Source of the DNA: Ditylenchus dipsaci
Taxonomy: Eukaryota > Nematoda > Chromadorea > Rhabditida > Anguinidae
Reading direction: 5' to 3'
Assembly (NCBI GenBank): GCA_004194705.1
Contig: SADC01001266.1
Span: forward strand, 57,593-121,592
Length of the DNA stretch: 64,000 nucleotides
Below, piece after piece: positions 9,633 through 20,965 of the stretch. Position 1 is the first letter of the stretch, and the number at the start of each line of letters is the position of its first letter. The notes below the pieces were generated by a model. That model was not told the DNA's origin. It saw nothing but the letters and a program-made list of their open reading frames with translations, and made no database searches. Position numbers and translations under genes: made by a program.

Positions 9633-10837
9633 CAGTAGCGGACAAAAAAAATTGAACACATGGTTACATTTTATAAATCGTGAAAGTTTTGGAATTTTTC
9701 CTGCGTGTTGAAAGTTCTGTTAAAGGCAAAGATGTAGCATTTTTCTTCCTCTTTCAAATGCTTAGTTCAATTTTTTAATTGTCAGGCTTTGACATCGTTG
9801 TAAACTCATTTTTCTGATACGAGTCCATTTTATACCCGGACAAAAAAAATTGAACAGGCAACCGCAATAAACAGGAACCGCAATAATCTCAAAAATTTCA
9901 TTTATTTCACACTATTATTTCGTAGCCCTGTTTCTTAGCTACAATTTGGTGGGTCAAACTTCTATTTTTGATAATTATGGAAAAAGTTATGACCATCAAC
10001 ATAAAAGTGTCAATTTCTAGTCAAAATAAAGAAAAATCTAAGGAAAATGACTGTTTAGCCACATAAATAATAGCTTTTCTCAAAGAAATGTCGGTGAAAA
10101 TATGACATCCATTGCACCATTCGAAAGCTCTCTGATTTCTCTACAAAATAACACGTCGACTGTTTTTTTAGAAAAAAATACAGGGCTGAGAAACGGACAG
10201 TTGAATTTAGACAAGACAAAAAACGCTAAAAATAAGGCAAAAAGAGGGGTTTTTCACTTTTGTAACTTCAACTGTCCGTTTCTCAGCCCTGTATTTTTTC
10301 TAAAAAAACAGTCGACGTGTTATTTTGTAGAGAAATCAGAGAGCTTTCGAATGGTGCAATGGATGTCATATTTTCACCGACATTTCTTTGAGAAAAGCTA
10401 TTATTTATGTGGCTAAACAGTCATTTTCCTTAGATTTTTCTTTATTTTGACTAGAAATTGACACTTTTATGTTGATGGTCATAACTTTTTCCATAATTAT
10501 CAAAAATAGAAGTTTGACCCACCAAATTGTAGCTAAGAAACAGGGCTACGAAATAATAGTGTGAAATAAATGAAATTTTTGAGATTATTGCGGTTCCTGT
10601 TTATTGCGGTTGCCTGTTCAATTTTTTTGTCCGGGTATAAAATGGACTCGTATCAGAAAAATGAGTTTACAACGATGTCAAAGCCTGACAATTAAAAAAT
10701 TGAACTAAGCATTTGAAAGAGGAAGAAAAATGCTACATCTTTGCCTTTAACAGAACTTTCAACACGCAGGAAAAATTCCAAAACTTTCACAATTTATAAA
10801 ATGTAACCATGTGTTCAATTTTTTTTGTCCGCTACTG
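9633..10837. mobile_element. 1.2-kb near-perfect palindromic element, TA-flanked
   Basis: It starts CAGTAGCGGACAAAAAAAAT and ends with the inverse, GTCCGCTACTG, flanked by TA on both sides. The arms, about 570-580 bp each, appear almost identical along their whole length and meet around a spacer of about 50-60 bases near 10235. The TA duplication and CAGT terminus point to a Tc1/mariner-class non-autonomous element. An open frame at 10102-10416 spans the two arms and is not a gene. Confidence 0.85.
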
Positions 10838-10966
10838 TAGAACCATTCACTAGTCGAGTCCGACGTTGCTCGACATTGCTAGATCAAACTACTTAGCCTA
10901 CTTTCACTGCGCCATAACTACTTATAGGAGGTTATAGATATTTCTGGACGCTCACTAACCTTAGAC
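10838..10966. other. Short unique spacer
   Basis: Non-repetitive sequence between two transposable elements, with nothing recognisable. Confidence 0.4.
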
Positions 10967-12058
10967 CTGGGGTGGTAGTAACAATCAAAATATCCGCGGA
11001 TAAATCCGTATCCTCGGATAAAATCCGCGGATACCGTAAATACTCTAATAAACGGAGACCCCTACAGTTAACGTTTTTCAAATTTGCGTTGCTTTTTTAA
11101 CCCCAATATTGTTTATTTTTCGAAACGGACGACCACTCATTTTGTAGAGTTTGTGATGCTCTACAAAATGAGTGGTAGTCCGTTGTGAGAAATAAACTAT
11201 ATTGGGGTTAAAAAGGCAAAGCAAATTTGAAAAACGTTAATTGTAGGGGTCTCCGTTTATTAGAGTATTTACGGTAATTGGTAGTAACAATCAAAAAATC
11301 CGCGTATATTTATCCGCGAATACGGATAAATATCCACGGATAAAATCCGTAGTAACAATCAAATATCCGCGGATAAATATCCGCGGATTTATCCGTACCT
11401 GCGGATAAATATCCGCGGATATTTATCCACGGATAAAATCCCAAGTAACAATAAAATATCCACGGATATTTATCCGTATCCGCGGATTTTATCCTTAGCC
11501 TGGTCGGGAGCAGGATAAATCCGCGGATAAAAATATTTTCTTATGTATTTTAAAGTCGATTACCATCCAAAAACGCTTGTATACGTTTGAATATGTGTAC
11601 TATACTACTAAAAAAGAAGTTTTGTTTAAAAAGCAGTCTTTTAGTCGTGTTTTTGCTGCATTAAATTTCTTTTCAAAAATCATTAAAAATAATTTTTTTT
11701 CATCGTTTTAGCACAGAGAAAATGCTTAGCAATCATTAAATCAGTATTCCAAAAACAAATTTATCTGCGGAAAGCTATACACTGGATTTTAACATAAAAC
11801 TTTGAAAAAGAGCTTCTGTGATTTCTAAGTGTACAATTTTTTTAAGAAAATACTTTTTCCATCCCTGTGTTGACTTATTGTAGAAATTATAAAAACTTTT
11901 GACAGATCTAAGGGATTACTTGTGCAAAATTCGCGGATAAAATCCGTGGATATATCCGCGGATTAATCCTTAGCTGCGGATAAATCCACGGATTTTATCC
12001 GTATCCGCGGATATTTCTATCCGCGGATTTTATCCGTTGATTGTTACTACCACCCCTG
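10967..12058. mobile_element. Element with ATCCGCGGAT arrays at both ends
   Basis: The ends read CTGGGGTGGTAGTAACAATC and, inverted, GATTGTTACTACCACCCCTG. Inside each end are irregular arrays of ATCCGCGGATA/TTTATCCG units (10995-11030, about 11290-11530 and 11925-12035). The CAGGGGTG-like terminus suggests hAT, but I could not match 8-bp flanks. The GGTAGTAACAATCAA phrase also recurs at 11278-11295 and 11350. A CCGTA-family element is nested at 11034-11274. Confidence 0.7.
11034..11274. mobile_element. CCGTA...TACGG fold-back element, nested
   Basis: CCGTAAATACTCTAATAAACG is inverted at the right end, with TA on both sides. The interior arms, CTACAGTTAACGTTTTTCAA to GACCACTCATTTTGTAGAG, are the same as in the copy at 32590-32829, so the two are sister copies. 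Confidence 0.8.
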
Positions 12059-12454
12059 ATTCCAAGAAGATGATGAAATCTAAATTTCATGTCCACTTCT
12101 CTTGTGTTTAAAAAGAGATGTTCAATGAAAACAAAAGATAATTCAAATAAAACATTTTTGGAATAAAAACCTGTGCCCTGCCAATTCAAATTTTGGAAAT
12201 GCCGCTGCGTCCGAAAACCATTGTCTTTTAAAAAGGGTTTAGAAGGTATGGTAAAGGTATGCATAGTCAAAATCCAGCTGGATAATATCTTTCTAAGCTA
12301 CAGAAGGGCCTGAAAATTCGCGGCAAATGTCCGAAAATATTTAATTATTTGATAAATTAAAAAAAACTTTTATTCGACAATGTTCAAAGCGAAATGGAAA
12401 ACAACGAAGGCGTGCCTAAAAATGAAAGCAGAAATAAAAGAAGCCATTTTTATC

Positions 12455-12565
12455 ATAACCGTATTTCCTCTAATAGGCGCCCCTGTTCCAATAGACGCTC
12501 CCGCTCTAATAAACGCCCCTCTTAGGTGGACTTCATAAAATAAACGCCCCCGCTCCAATTAGCGC
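12455..12565. repeat. Left-end fragment of the CCGTATT family
   Basis: CCGTATTTCCTCTAATAGGC is followed by loosely repeated units of the type CTAATAAACGCCCC. No right end is visible before the next element begins at 12588. Confidence 0.6.
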
Positions 12566-12587
12566 CCCTCCCCTTATGGCTAGTATA

Positions 12588-13305
12588 CCGTATTCTCTCT
12601 AATAGAACCACATGTGGTTCTATTTTTCAACCCCCTTGAGGGGTGTGGTTCTATTAGAGAGTGTGGTTCTATTTTTCAACCTTTTGAAGATATTCAAACA
12701 TTGCAGCATACGCGCATAAATCCTTTTTTTACAACAAAATTCGGACTTGTTCTGGTTTAGGGGGGACGCTCATTTATACTATACTTTTTATTGATTTTTG
12801 TTGATTTTGGCAGTCATGGTTATATCGATAACCTATATGAATAGTTTAATAAGTAATTTCGTTGATCAAGGTGATTATTGTCAGCCTGGTCACCATGATC
12901 GACTTGATCAACCTAAAAAATAAATATTTAGTAAAAATGGGCCCCCCTCCCCAAACCAGAACAGGTCCCCAAACTCCTCAACACTCTAGAAATATCTTTA
13001 TTATCAAACACGTTTTCTTGCGATTCTTCGAGATTGATCTCTTGTATCAGCTCAGCCAACTTCTTCTCATCACGCGCGTGCTTCACCTTGCCTCGACCCC
13101 TCGGAACTGCTCTAACTTTTATGAAGCAGTGGATGGCGTTGTCCTCACATCCATCGGTGACATTGAGAACTCCGCACGATTCGAATGACTCAATTATGAG
13201 CTCCTTCGAGAGATTCTCCCAGGCTTCGACAATCCATTGGAGTCTGACGGCCGTTGGCGCAGCTTGAGAGTGTTAAGGGGTGTGGTTCTATTAGAGGGAA
13301 TACGG
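12588..13305. mobile_element. CCGTATT-family element carrying a transposase relic
   Basis: Termini CCGTATTCTCTCTAATAGAA and, inverted, CTATTAGAGGGAATACGG are flanked by TA on both sides. A direct and inverted TGTGGTTCTATTAGAG repeat stands near 12640. The interior encodes a fragment of DDE transposase on the minus strand (next entry), which ties this MITE family to a pogo/Tigger-like parent. Confidence 0.75.
13020..13266 (-). pseudogene. pogo/Tigger-like transposase C-terminal fragment
   Basis: The minus-strand frame reads through AVRLQWIVEAWENLSKELII, then ESFESCGVLNVTDGCEDNAI. This is the end of the DDE domain of pogo/Tigger/jerky-type transposases, where the pattern is WI.EAW..I..E.I..SF..CGI.NA.DG.ED. 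The frame continues through a Lys/Arg-rich stretch and then breaks up. No catalytic aspartates or helix-turn-helix remain, so it cannot act alone. Confidence 0.7.
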
Positions 13306-14008
13306 TATATAGAAAAAATTGCTATTTTTGCTGATAGGTATGTTTTCTGCAAAATCCTCTGCTACAATCAATATCGGTCGATTTCAGAGAGGCAGTTCGA
13401 ACTGATGACTGAACGCTTTTCTAATCGGCAGACAGTGGCTATGGCCTAAATAAACGACAAAAAAGAGCACGAAGGGACGGATACTTGATGTTTGAAAACG
13501 ACGATTTCGAATATTGTTCACACCAAATTTCATATTGTTTGATTGATTGTGGGTTTTGTTGTTATGAAAATCGGATAAATTTTAGGCTCTAAGGCACAAT
13601 AGGCACCATTTTTTTCTTTTCGATCCCTTGTTTATTTTTGAATAAAATTTTGGAAAAATTATTTCAGCAAATCGAAAAACTATATGAGTGCTTTTGTTAT
13701 TGATCAGGGAGAGACAAATAAATAATGACAAAATCTAAAAAAATAGAGGAAGGACCAAGGGAAAACATGGCACCATTGCACAATAAAGCTCCTAGTATGT
13801 GGGTGGCCCTTGGATGGCCAAAACCCGAACCACAGAGGGGACCAAGTGAAAATATTGTTTTGGCCACTTTAAACTTTGCAAATATTATCGGCGTGGAAAA
13901 TTGATCTGTGAAGACTAGAAGCCTTCTAATGTGAAAAAGCCTTCTAATGGACTAGAAAAAAAGTTATGGTCATTTCAAAGCTATCTAATATCTTGAAACA
14001 CCCTGTAC
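13306..14008. other. Intergenic, no gene seen
   Basis: AT-rich sequence without convincing open frames. The phrase AATAATGACAAAATC and scattered GGACCAAG motifs are all I can point to. Confidence 0.4.
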
Positions 14009-15510
14009 CAGGGCTGCGTCGGAACCGGAAAAAAATCGGAACGGAATTCGGAGTCGGAACTCCAGAATTTTCGGAATCGGAATTCAGATTTCGGAACTCA
14101 AAAAGTATCGGATCTCGGAATTTGGGTTTCGGAAAATTTTCGAGTTCCAAAAATAAGAATAAAAATTTCAAAAATTTTTCGAATATACTGTATTATAACA
14201 CACAAAACCGGGCCTATATTACAATGCAGAATGGGGGTTTCGGCTTGGTTCCCCCTGTTGTTATTTTTGTGTGTTTTTTAGGCTCAAGCTTAGGCAAGGC
14301 TAGGACTTGAACATGAGTCTAAGATTTGTTTTAGTCCGTCCTAACATAGGATGGCCTACCCTTGCCTAGGCACTTGTTTACTGGGGGGGGGGGGGGGTGT
14401 GGTGTGGATTGGTTGGTTACCTTTTTTTGGTCAACTATGTATAGTGTTTAGACGTCTTCTAAGTCATTTTTATACGCTGAAACCGATAAAAAAGTAGTTT
14501 CCAAACAATTTCCACAGTAAAAAAAAGGTTTTCAAAAAAAATTTTGGTTGCCATAAGTTGACCGATTGCCTTGGTCCCCCAAGCTAAAATATCGGGTATT
14601 AAGGTATCCTACCACGTTTTAGTCACTAGAGCTAGGCAAAAAGGTCTCTACATGTATTTTTAATCAAGAGTCTTGCTCGGAATTATGTCTAAGGTAAGTG
14701 AGTGCGTGCATCTCTAACCAGGGGCTTGGTTGCTTGGGTTGAGATGCGCACACCCACATACCTTAGACATAAATCCCTCAAAAGTGACTCTGGATGCATG
14801 AAAAAAAAGCATAACATAGTTTCTTTATGCGGTAGGCCCCAGCCAACAAAACTATGTTCAAATCCTATCTTTTTGGTACTTTCAAGAATATCCAGGTACC
14901 CTTTTTGGCTTATTTAGCTTGGGGGACCAAGGTAATTGGTCGACTTATAGTAACCAAATTTTTTTTGAAACCCCAATTTTTCAGTATGTAAATTGTTGGG
15001 AAACAACTTTTTTATCGTTTTTAGCGTATAAAAATTACTTAGAAGACGTCTAAACACTATTCATGGTTGACCAAAAAAAGGGCCCCCAAGTAAACAAGTC
15101 CCCTTGCCTAAGCCTAAAGCCTAAAATATTATAAAAAAAAGCATTGTCATATATGGCCCACAACAGTTCAATTAGCATTAATATTCAAAATTGTAAGCGC
15201 TCAAGCCCAAACAACCAGGATAGACCCGAACCACCAGCATGGAGCCCGAACCACTGGGTACATACAAACCACCGGGATCGGGCCCGGACCAAATCCTTAT
15301 CGGCGCCAGCAAAGCTGGCAGATGTATGACGGGAACATAGAAAACATGGGAAAAAATTGAATTGGGGTTAACAAATACCGAGAAAAATCTGAATTTGATT
15401 TCACTACAAGACATTTTTCGGATATCGGAATTCGGAACATGACTTTTTTTTCGGATTTCGGAATTCGGAATTCAAAAAGTATCGGATTTCGGGATTCCGA
15501 CGCACCCCTG
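14009..15510. mobile_element. hAT-like element with CGGAATTCGG arrays and a nested palindrome
   Basis: It begins CAGGGCTGCGTCGGAA and ends TTCCGACGCACCCCTG. Flanks CCCTGTAC (14001-14008) and TCCTGTAC (15511-15518) agree at 7 of 8 positions, suggesting an 8-bp duplication. Subterminal tandem CGGAATCGGAATTC units occupy about 14020-14160 and 15415-15500. A separate fold-back (14377-15105) has been inserted inside. Confidence 0.7.
14377..15105. repeat. Nested fold-back element with long arms
   Basis: GTGTTTAGACGTCTTCTAAG at about 14440 is inverted at about 15040, and CCTTGGTCCCCCAAGCTAAA at about 14570 is inverted at about 14915. The centre contains a smaller hairpin: CTAAGGTAAGTGAGTGCG at about 14688 with inverted GCGCACACCCACATACCTTAG at about 14750. 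A poly-G run stands at 14382-14395. Confidence 0.7.
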
Positions 15511-15517
15511 TCCTGTA

Positions 15518-16299
15518 CAGTCGCCTCTCGATACAACGGCACCCCCAAAAGTTCGTTCCCGCCTAGGATCCGATACCTTTTTTACCTAATATTTGGAAGT
15601 CTTTTGCCAGTTGTCTTTGGCTAGTCTAGTTGGAAATATCGCAAGGATTCGGATTTTGCCGGTCGATTTTGTAAATTGCAACAGTTTTGCCAAAAAGACC
15701 CGCGCCTCTCGATATAACGTCACCTAATTTTCAAAAAGGGTGACGTTATATCGAGAGGCGCGGGTCTTTTGGCAAAACTGTTGCGTTTACAAAAACGACC
15801 AGAAAATCGAAATCCTTGCGATCTTAGTTGGACCACCGCGGCGGCATCCCTTCGGTTTATTCGCCTTTTCAAAATTTGAGCCAACAAAATTTGGAAATTC
15901 AGGAGACGACCACCCCGCGCCCTCCAGTCCTGTGCACTGAGGCCCCGTTGAAACAAACGGACTAAGGCTCGTCGTCGTCGTCGTCGTTTATTTATCAGCC
16001 CCGACGTGAGATCCGGAGCTCCCTCTGGACGGTTAATTCCAGCAGGAAGGGTCCAGCCTAAGTGGATCAATTGCCAGTATTCCCCGTGTGTGTACTAGGC
16101 CCAGCACCTTCGCTTATTCCACTGCGCACGCTTGCATTACAATAGGAGCGACAGGAACCTCTATTGTTTACTAGGTCCAACTATGCTTGCAATATTTCGA
16201 CTAGACTAGCCAAAGAAAACTAGCAAAAGACTTCAAAAATATATGTAAAAAAAGTGTCGGAACGAACTTTTGGGGTGCCGTTATATCGAGAGGCGACTG
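15518..16299. mobile_element. CAGTCG...CTCGATA element, TA-flanked
   Basis: CAGTCGCCTCTCGATACAAC at the left and ATATCGAGAGGCGACTG at the right are flanked by TA. An internal hairpin near 15700-15770 repeats the ATATAACGTCACC motif. It shares the AGTTCGTTCCCGCCTAGG core with other members (31682-32071, 34409-34849). It begins directly at the target duplication of the preceding hAT-like element. Confidence 0.75.
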
Positions 16300-16589
16300 T
16301 ATATTGTCATTGGTATATTCGGATATTGGCTCACATTTCGGGCAAATATTGATATTGGGCTACCGCTTTCAAAAACATTGTAATTGGTATTGGGGTTTGG
16401 ATGAGAGGAATATATTGCTATTGGGTTATTGGTGTAAGCAAAATCGTCAGCTCTAGTAAAAAGTACCCAAATTATGTCCCAGACGCAGGAAAAAGTGGGT
16501 AACACAGTTATTAGTCACAAATTACGTACGCTGGCCTACTCCCGAGCCTGAGGGCTAGTCCTAAGCTTGTTGTCCAAAAAGGGTAGTTA

Positions 16590-16727
16590 CAGTCGAACCT
16601 CGATAAGCCGATACCCCAAGGGACCGAACTCAGGGTGTCGGCTTATCGGGGTGTCGTTTTCCTTAAAGTGTCGACTACCTGGCCAAATCAAGTGTCGACA
16701 GGCTGTCGGCTTATCGATGTTCGACTG
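16590..16727. mobile_element. 138-bp MITE, CAGTCGAACCTCGATAAGCC family
   Basis: CAGTCGAACCTCGATAAGCC and its inverse (GGCTTATCGATGTTCGACTG) flank an interior that again contains inverted TGTCGGCTTATC. TA stands on both sides. This is a typical pogo/Tigger-type MITE with no coding capacity. Confidence 0.8.
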
Positions 16728-17049
16728 TATAGAACTTTTATAAGAAATTTTTTTAACAGGGTATTTGTCACTAGCGTCCAAAATATCAAATGAAAATTTT
16801 TCGCCTTGGTCCCCAAGCTGTTTGCTGGTGGGGGTATAGGTGAATTTAGCCGATGAAATCTATGTTCACTTCATTTATCATACTTAAATATGTGACAGCT
16901 TAAACCTGATGTTACACCTTGCAGAAACAAAATACAATAGATCAGTTTTTTCCTAAATTTTTCGCGCTTGCAAGCTAAAATATTGATCGATTTTCTGCCT
17001 GCCTGACTTTCTCTCTTACTTTCACATCTAAAAGTAGCAATTGCAGATA

Positions 17050-18545
17050 TATTGCTTTAAAACTAAACAGTGAACCTGAAGTGTGTGTCTTTTTTCAAAG
17101 AGTTCACTGAGAGATATTTTTGCATATTTTTTTAGAGCACCCCGAAGTTGTATTATTAAGTGATGCCAATATCTCCAGATTATATGAAAAATTAGAGAGA
17201 CCAGGTCTCCCTAAGTTACCGAAAAACCATGATACGGGCATACCACAAAATTTTATATTAATATTTTGAATTTTTTTAGCAAGAAAATTTACAGGACAAC
17301 TCGATGCCGAAATCGACATATCCCTGTTGACGTTCTTGATAAAAAAGAATAATATAACTTTCTATAGCTGAACACTTTCTTCATACCATTGTGTAGCCTA
17401 GATGCTGAGTTCTCATTTGCGCTACCATGAAGAATAAAAATAACATCTCATTCATGGCCTTTCGAAACAGCGAAAAAAAGGCAGTAGGCAGGGCTGCCAT
17501 ATGTCTTTTTTAAAAAGATTTGTCCTTTTTGGAATCCCAAACTTTTTTTAATTTTGTCAAAATCTTTTTTTTTGCTTCAAAATAGCAATAAGCACTACAT
17601 AAAATGCATTTTTTCTTCAAAAATAGTCAAAACGTTCTTTATTGCGCAAATGTCTTTTTTTTAATTCTGAAATGGCAGCCCTGGCAGTATGTGACTTCTA
17701 CTTGGATTTCATGGCGCAGTGGGCAAAGAGTTGTGTTTTGTTTGTTGCATAAACACTAGAAAAAGACTATTTTCCTTGAAATTCGGCGAGTTCAACCTCA
17801 CCGCCCAACACGTTCTTTTTTCAATATTTCGCAAATTTTTTATTACTAGCTTATTCAACGTAAAATTGAAAAGTGGACGTAGGTCATAAATATCAGATTT
17901 TCAACTTTCCTGATGAAAACCTTTTTCAAAAAGTCTGAAAAAAAAATCAGGGAAAATGAATGAAATGTCACGATGTGAAATATGACCCTACCAGTTTAGA
18001 ACGTCTTTTTCAAGTCAAATTTGAAGAGTTTTTAACTTTCCGCCAAAAATTTATTTGAATTGTCTAGAAGTCACCTACTCCCCATTTTCGACTACTTTGA
18101 AAGGTCGTGTCATTAAAGCTTGAACTCAAAAAATATTAAAATTCCTAATTTTCCCTCAAACATTCCGTCTTCAAATTCCTGAATTAAAGAAGCTATTTTT
18201 TAAATCCCGCCACTCTCAGGTATCGGATTTTTCCCAACATTATGAAAAGCTGCGACGTTATTTTCAAAGTACTAATTAGCATGAGTATAATATGCAAGGA
18301 ATCACCACATACAAGTTGGCCAATAAAAAAATTATAAAACAACGGCAACTTAAAAGTAGGTGAAAAACCATGACGTATCATGATTTTTCGTTAACTTCGG
18401 GGAGCCCGGTCTCCCTGATTTTTCAAAAGACCTGGACATATCAGCAGCACTTTATAATATAAATTCGGGGTGCTCTACAAGAATATGCGAAAATTTCTCG
18501 GCGAACTCTTCGAAAAAGAAACTACTTGAGGTTCCCTGGTGAATT
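17050..18545. repeat. Diverged long inverted repeat
   Basis: AGAGCACCCCGAAGTTG...GAGACCAGGTCTCCCTAAGTTA at 17132-17222 pairs with the inverse at about 18385-18480, and the outer parts (AAGAGTTCACTGAGAGATAT) pair near 18490-18520. The arms have many mismatches, so the insertion is old. A younger hAT-like MITE sits inside at 17489-17683, followed by a tRNA-like stretch (TCATGGCGCAGTGGGCAAAG at about 17709) that may be a SINE relic. Confidence 0.55.
17489..17683. mobile_element. hAT-like MITE, CAGGGCTGCCAT family
   Basis: It starts CAGGGCTGCCATATG and ends AATGGCAGCCCTG. Flanks GCAGTAGG and GCAGTATG match at 7 of 8 positions. The interior is T-rich and shared with 155-346 and about 37880-38470. 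Confidence 0.75.
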
Positions 18546-18565
18546 ACAGCCTCTAATGTCTCTTT

Positions 18566-19775
18566 TAAAGGAGGGGTGAAAGCTGTTAAGGAGATAGTCT
18601 GGACATGAAAGGATTATCCAAAGTTTTTGTTTTTTAAATGTGTTTTTAGAGCGATATTTTGCCTACAACTCGGTGTTGCTATGTCATACAAATTTGTGCA
18701 AAATTAAAAGTTGCATTAGCATCATCAATATTAGAATTTCTCAAACAACGACCTAAAAACGGAGATGGAAAGGTAGAAAAAAATCTATATAAAAAGAGTT
18801 GATTGATTTACTATAACGTTTGATTTTGGGCATTTTGGTACTAATTCGGTTTAGCCCCACACTCCCATTTTTGATTTTTATTTTTCTTTGATGCGACAAA
18901 CATCTTTCATTTATTCACATAGATACAAGTCAACAATTTGTGACCATAAAAAGAACATAATATGATTTCCCCCGAACTTTCGGCGCCATACAAAATCAGA
19001 GACATAGCTTTTAAAAACAGAACGATGTGTGCCATATTCTTGCTTGTGCCTTCTCTTGAATTTTCAAATTATGCCTGCAACAACAAAAAGATGAATAAAG
19101 TAAATGAGACGGAACGATGAAAACAAAATCTTGGAGCACACAAAAAAGCAAGAACACGACTAAAACACGACTAAAAATGGAAAATGATAAAAAAAATATA
19201 CGTTGTTGAAAAAAATTGTGCAAATTGAGACATGAAAGCAAAAAATGGGGGTGTGGGGCTAAACCGAATTAGTACCGGCATTTTTTTACAGAATTGAGAA
19301 ATTCTAATATTTATGATGCTAATGCAGCTTTTAATTCTGCACAAGTATGTCTGACATTGCAACACCTAGTCGTCGACAAAAAATGGCTTTAAAGCCATAT
19401 TTAAAAAACACAGTGTCGAGACTATCTCCTTAAAGGGACATGCTCGTAGCCGATGAGAATATTTTGCAAGGCGGTTACCAGGTCAATTCAAAAAAGAATT
19501 AATTTGACGAAATTTCGGAAAAGTCGAGGAAAAGTTATACCTCCACTGGGAATCGAACCAACGACCAATTTTCGCAATCCGCCGTTGCTATGCCACTAGG
19601 CCACCAATGCTCTCATATGAAAGAAGGTATTTTGATTACTCATTCCGCGCAGGGTACTGAACTGAAATTTATGTAAAAATAATTCTCCTTTGAATTTACC
19701 TGGTAACCGCCTTTCAAAATATTACCATCGGCGGCGAGAATGCCCCTTAACAGCTTCCACCCCTCCTTTTAATGA
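18566..19775. repeat. 1.2-kb palindromic element with a nested insertion
   Basis: AAAGGAGGGGTGAAAGCTGT at the left pairs with the inverse at about 19752-19772. The arms continue through TTAAGGAGATAGTCT, CAAAATTAAAAGTTGCATTAGC and GGTACTAATTCGGTTTAGCC (about 18838, inverse about 19260). The right arm is interrupted by a separate element at 19434-19746; the left arm shows the uninterrupted site. Confidence 0.75.
19434..19746. mobile_element. TTAA-duplicating element with an internal tRNA-like sequence
   Basis: Ends AGGGACATGCTCG and CGAGAATGCCCC are flanked by TTAA at 19430-19433 and 19747-19750. The opposite arm of the host palindrome reads CTGTTAAGGAGA, showing a single TTAA in the empty site. 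Inverted arms (GCAAGGCGGTTACCAGGT and ACCTGGTAACCGCCTTTC) enclose a minus-strand tRNA-like stretch at about 19548-19620 with GGTTCGATTCC (B box) and TGGCCTAGTGGCATAGC (A-box-like). The anticodon stem is mismatched, so it is not a working tRNA gene. Confidence 0.7.
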
Positions 19776-19784
19776 GGGGAAAAG

Positions 19785-19985
19785 CTACTTAGGTTTGAAA
19801 ATTTGGCCTCGGTGGCGCAGTGTGTAGTGGGAAAAGGATAAGCGTTTGTGTTTTATGATCCAAAATAGTACGCAGGTTCAATCCCACGTGGTGGCACGCT
19901 AATTATTTTGGCTTGTTTGACCGATGTCTAGGGGTGATTGGAGTCGCTGAGTCCGAATCTGGGGCCGTAGTAACAATACATTTCC
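19785..19985 (+). mobile_element. tRNA-derived SINE-like element (left arm only)
   Basis: The GAGGGGAAAAGCTACTTAGG leader, GGTGGCGCAG (A-box start), AGGTTCAATCCCACGTGG (B box) and the body GGCACGCTAATTATTTTGGC match the copy at 7460. The A-box region has a ~14-base insertion between GCAGTG and GATAAGCG, so its promoter is probably damaged. The inverted right arm is absent. Confidence 0.65.
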
Positions 19986-20271
19986 GTGGAATATCTCGGA
20001 GTTAAGTGCACTTTTTGAAAAGCAAACAAAAACAGACATCATCACAATCAGCGATAAATTTCATTTTCAGCCTCACAGTTCCAAAAAATATACGCAGCTG
20101 CGGATATTTTTTGCATTTAGTGCTAGCTCTGATTACCGATCAGATGATTGTAATAAAATTTGAAGATAAAACTTGTCTATTTTTGTTTGCGAAATTTGCA
20201 AAGTTTTTGAAAAACCGAGTTAACTGTGTAACAAATGTATTTATTCCACAAATCTACTTTATTTCAAAAGT

Positions 20272-20965
20272 TCAAGGCAGACTCTCTGATTCTAAATTAA
20301 AATCTTTGGAATTGCTTGTTCCATCTATAGTTGTGCCGAAAATAGCCAGCCAGACAGCATTTGATGTGCAATGTTGAGTTTTCGGCGGCTCCGACTGAAC
20401 AAATTCTTTCCGCAACATATGCATTTCGACATTTTGTGCCTCAGTAGATAGCACATGACTTCTAACATACAAAAACCCACATTTCTCGTACAACTTGTAG
20501 GCAGCATTTCCAGGCCTTACATCAACTTCAATCCAAAATTTGTCAGCGTTTCTGCCTTGGTCTGTTTCTTGCAGAAAATGTTCCATCAATCTGTGAGCAA
20601 TCTTTTTTCCGCTCTGGTGTATGGACATAAATGGAGTTCAATATGAATGTTTTGGCTTCAGTTTTCACGGCTGGACTGATCTGATACACTAAAAACCCGA
20701 CCAATTCCTCAGTAACTTTGTTTCTCTTGTGCTTTTCTTGAAGCATCCAATGCCTTTGAATCTTGATGAAAAAGTTCAAGTTCTCCTGGATAGTTCTGCC
20801 CATCTGTTTTTTTTAATTAGATTGTTTAGGTCGGTTTTGATTTTTTTGTGCTCTTCTTTAGCATTTTCTGTTAGCTTCTTGATTTCACACTCCTGTAGTG
20901 TAGTCAGAGTAGATACTGAATTAACTACAAGGATACCGAAATATAGAAGATGGACCACTTCATTT
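20272..20965 (-). pseudogene. Secreted GNAT paralogue, multiply frameshifted
   Basis: This is a minus-strand copy of the gene at 7854-8465. It starts at MKWS (about 20964) and keeps the leader, KKLTENA, LVGFLVYQ, IYVHTPE, LMEHFLQETDQ and AAYKLYEKCGF blocks in the same order, but in three frames. I count at least four single-base shifts: near 20932, in the A8 run near 20812, near 20751 and near 20612. The acetyl-CoA loop is broken at the last of these. The C-terminus continues about 20 residues beyond the paralogue's homologous end. Some shifts may be sequence errors, but their number favours a pseudogene. TTTATT at about 20240 would be its polyadenylation signal. Confidence 0.7.

Noticed and set aside
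10102..10416. 104-codon frame
   Set aside because: It spans the centre of the 1.2-kb palindrome, so both halves are the same sequence read in opposite senses.
19548..19620. Second tRNA gene on the minus strand
   Set aside because: A and B boxes are present but the anticodon stem is mismatched, and it sits inside a transposable element; it is a tRNA-derived relic.
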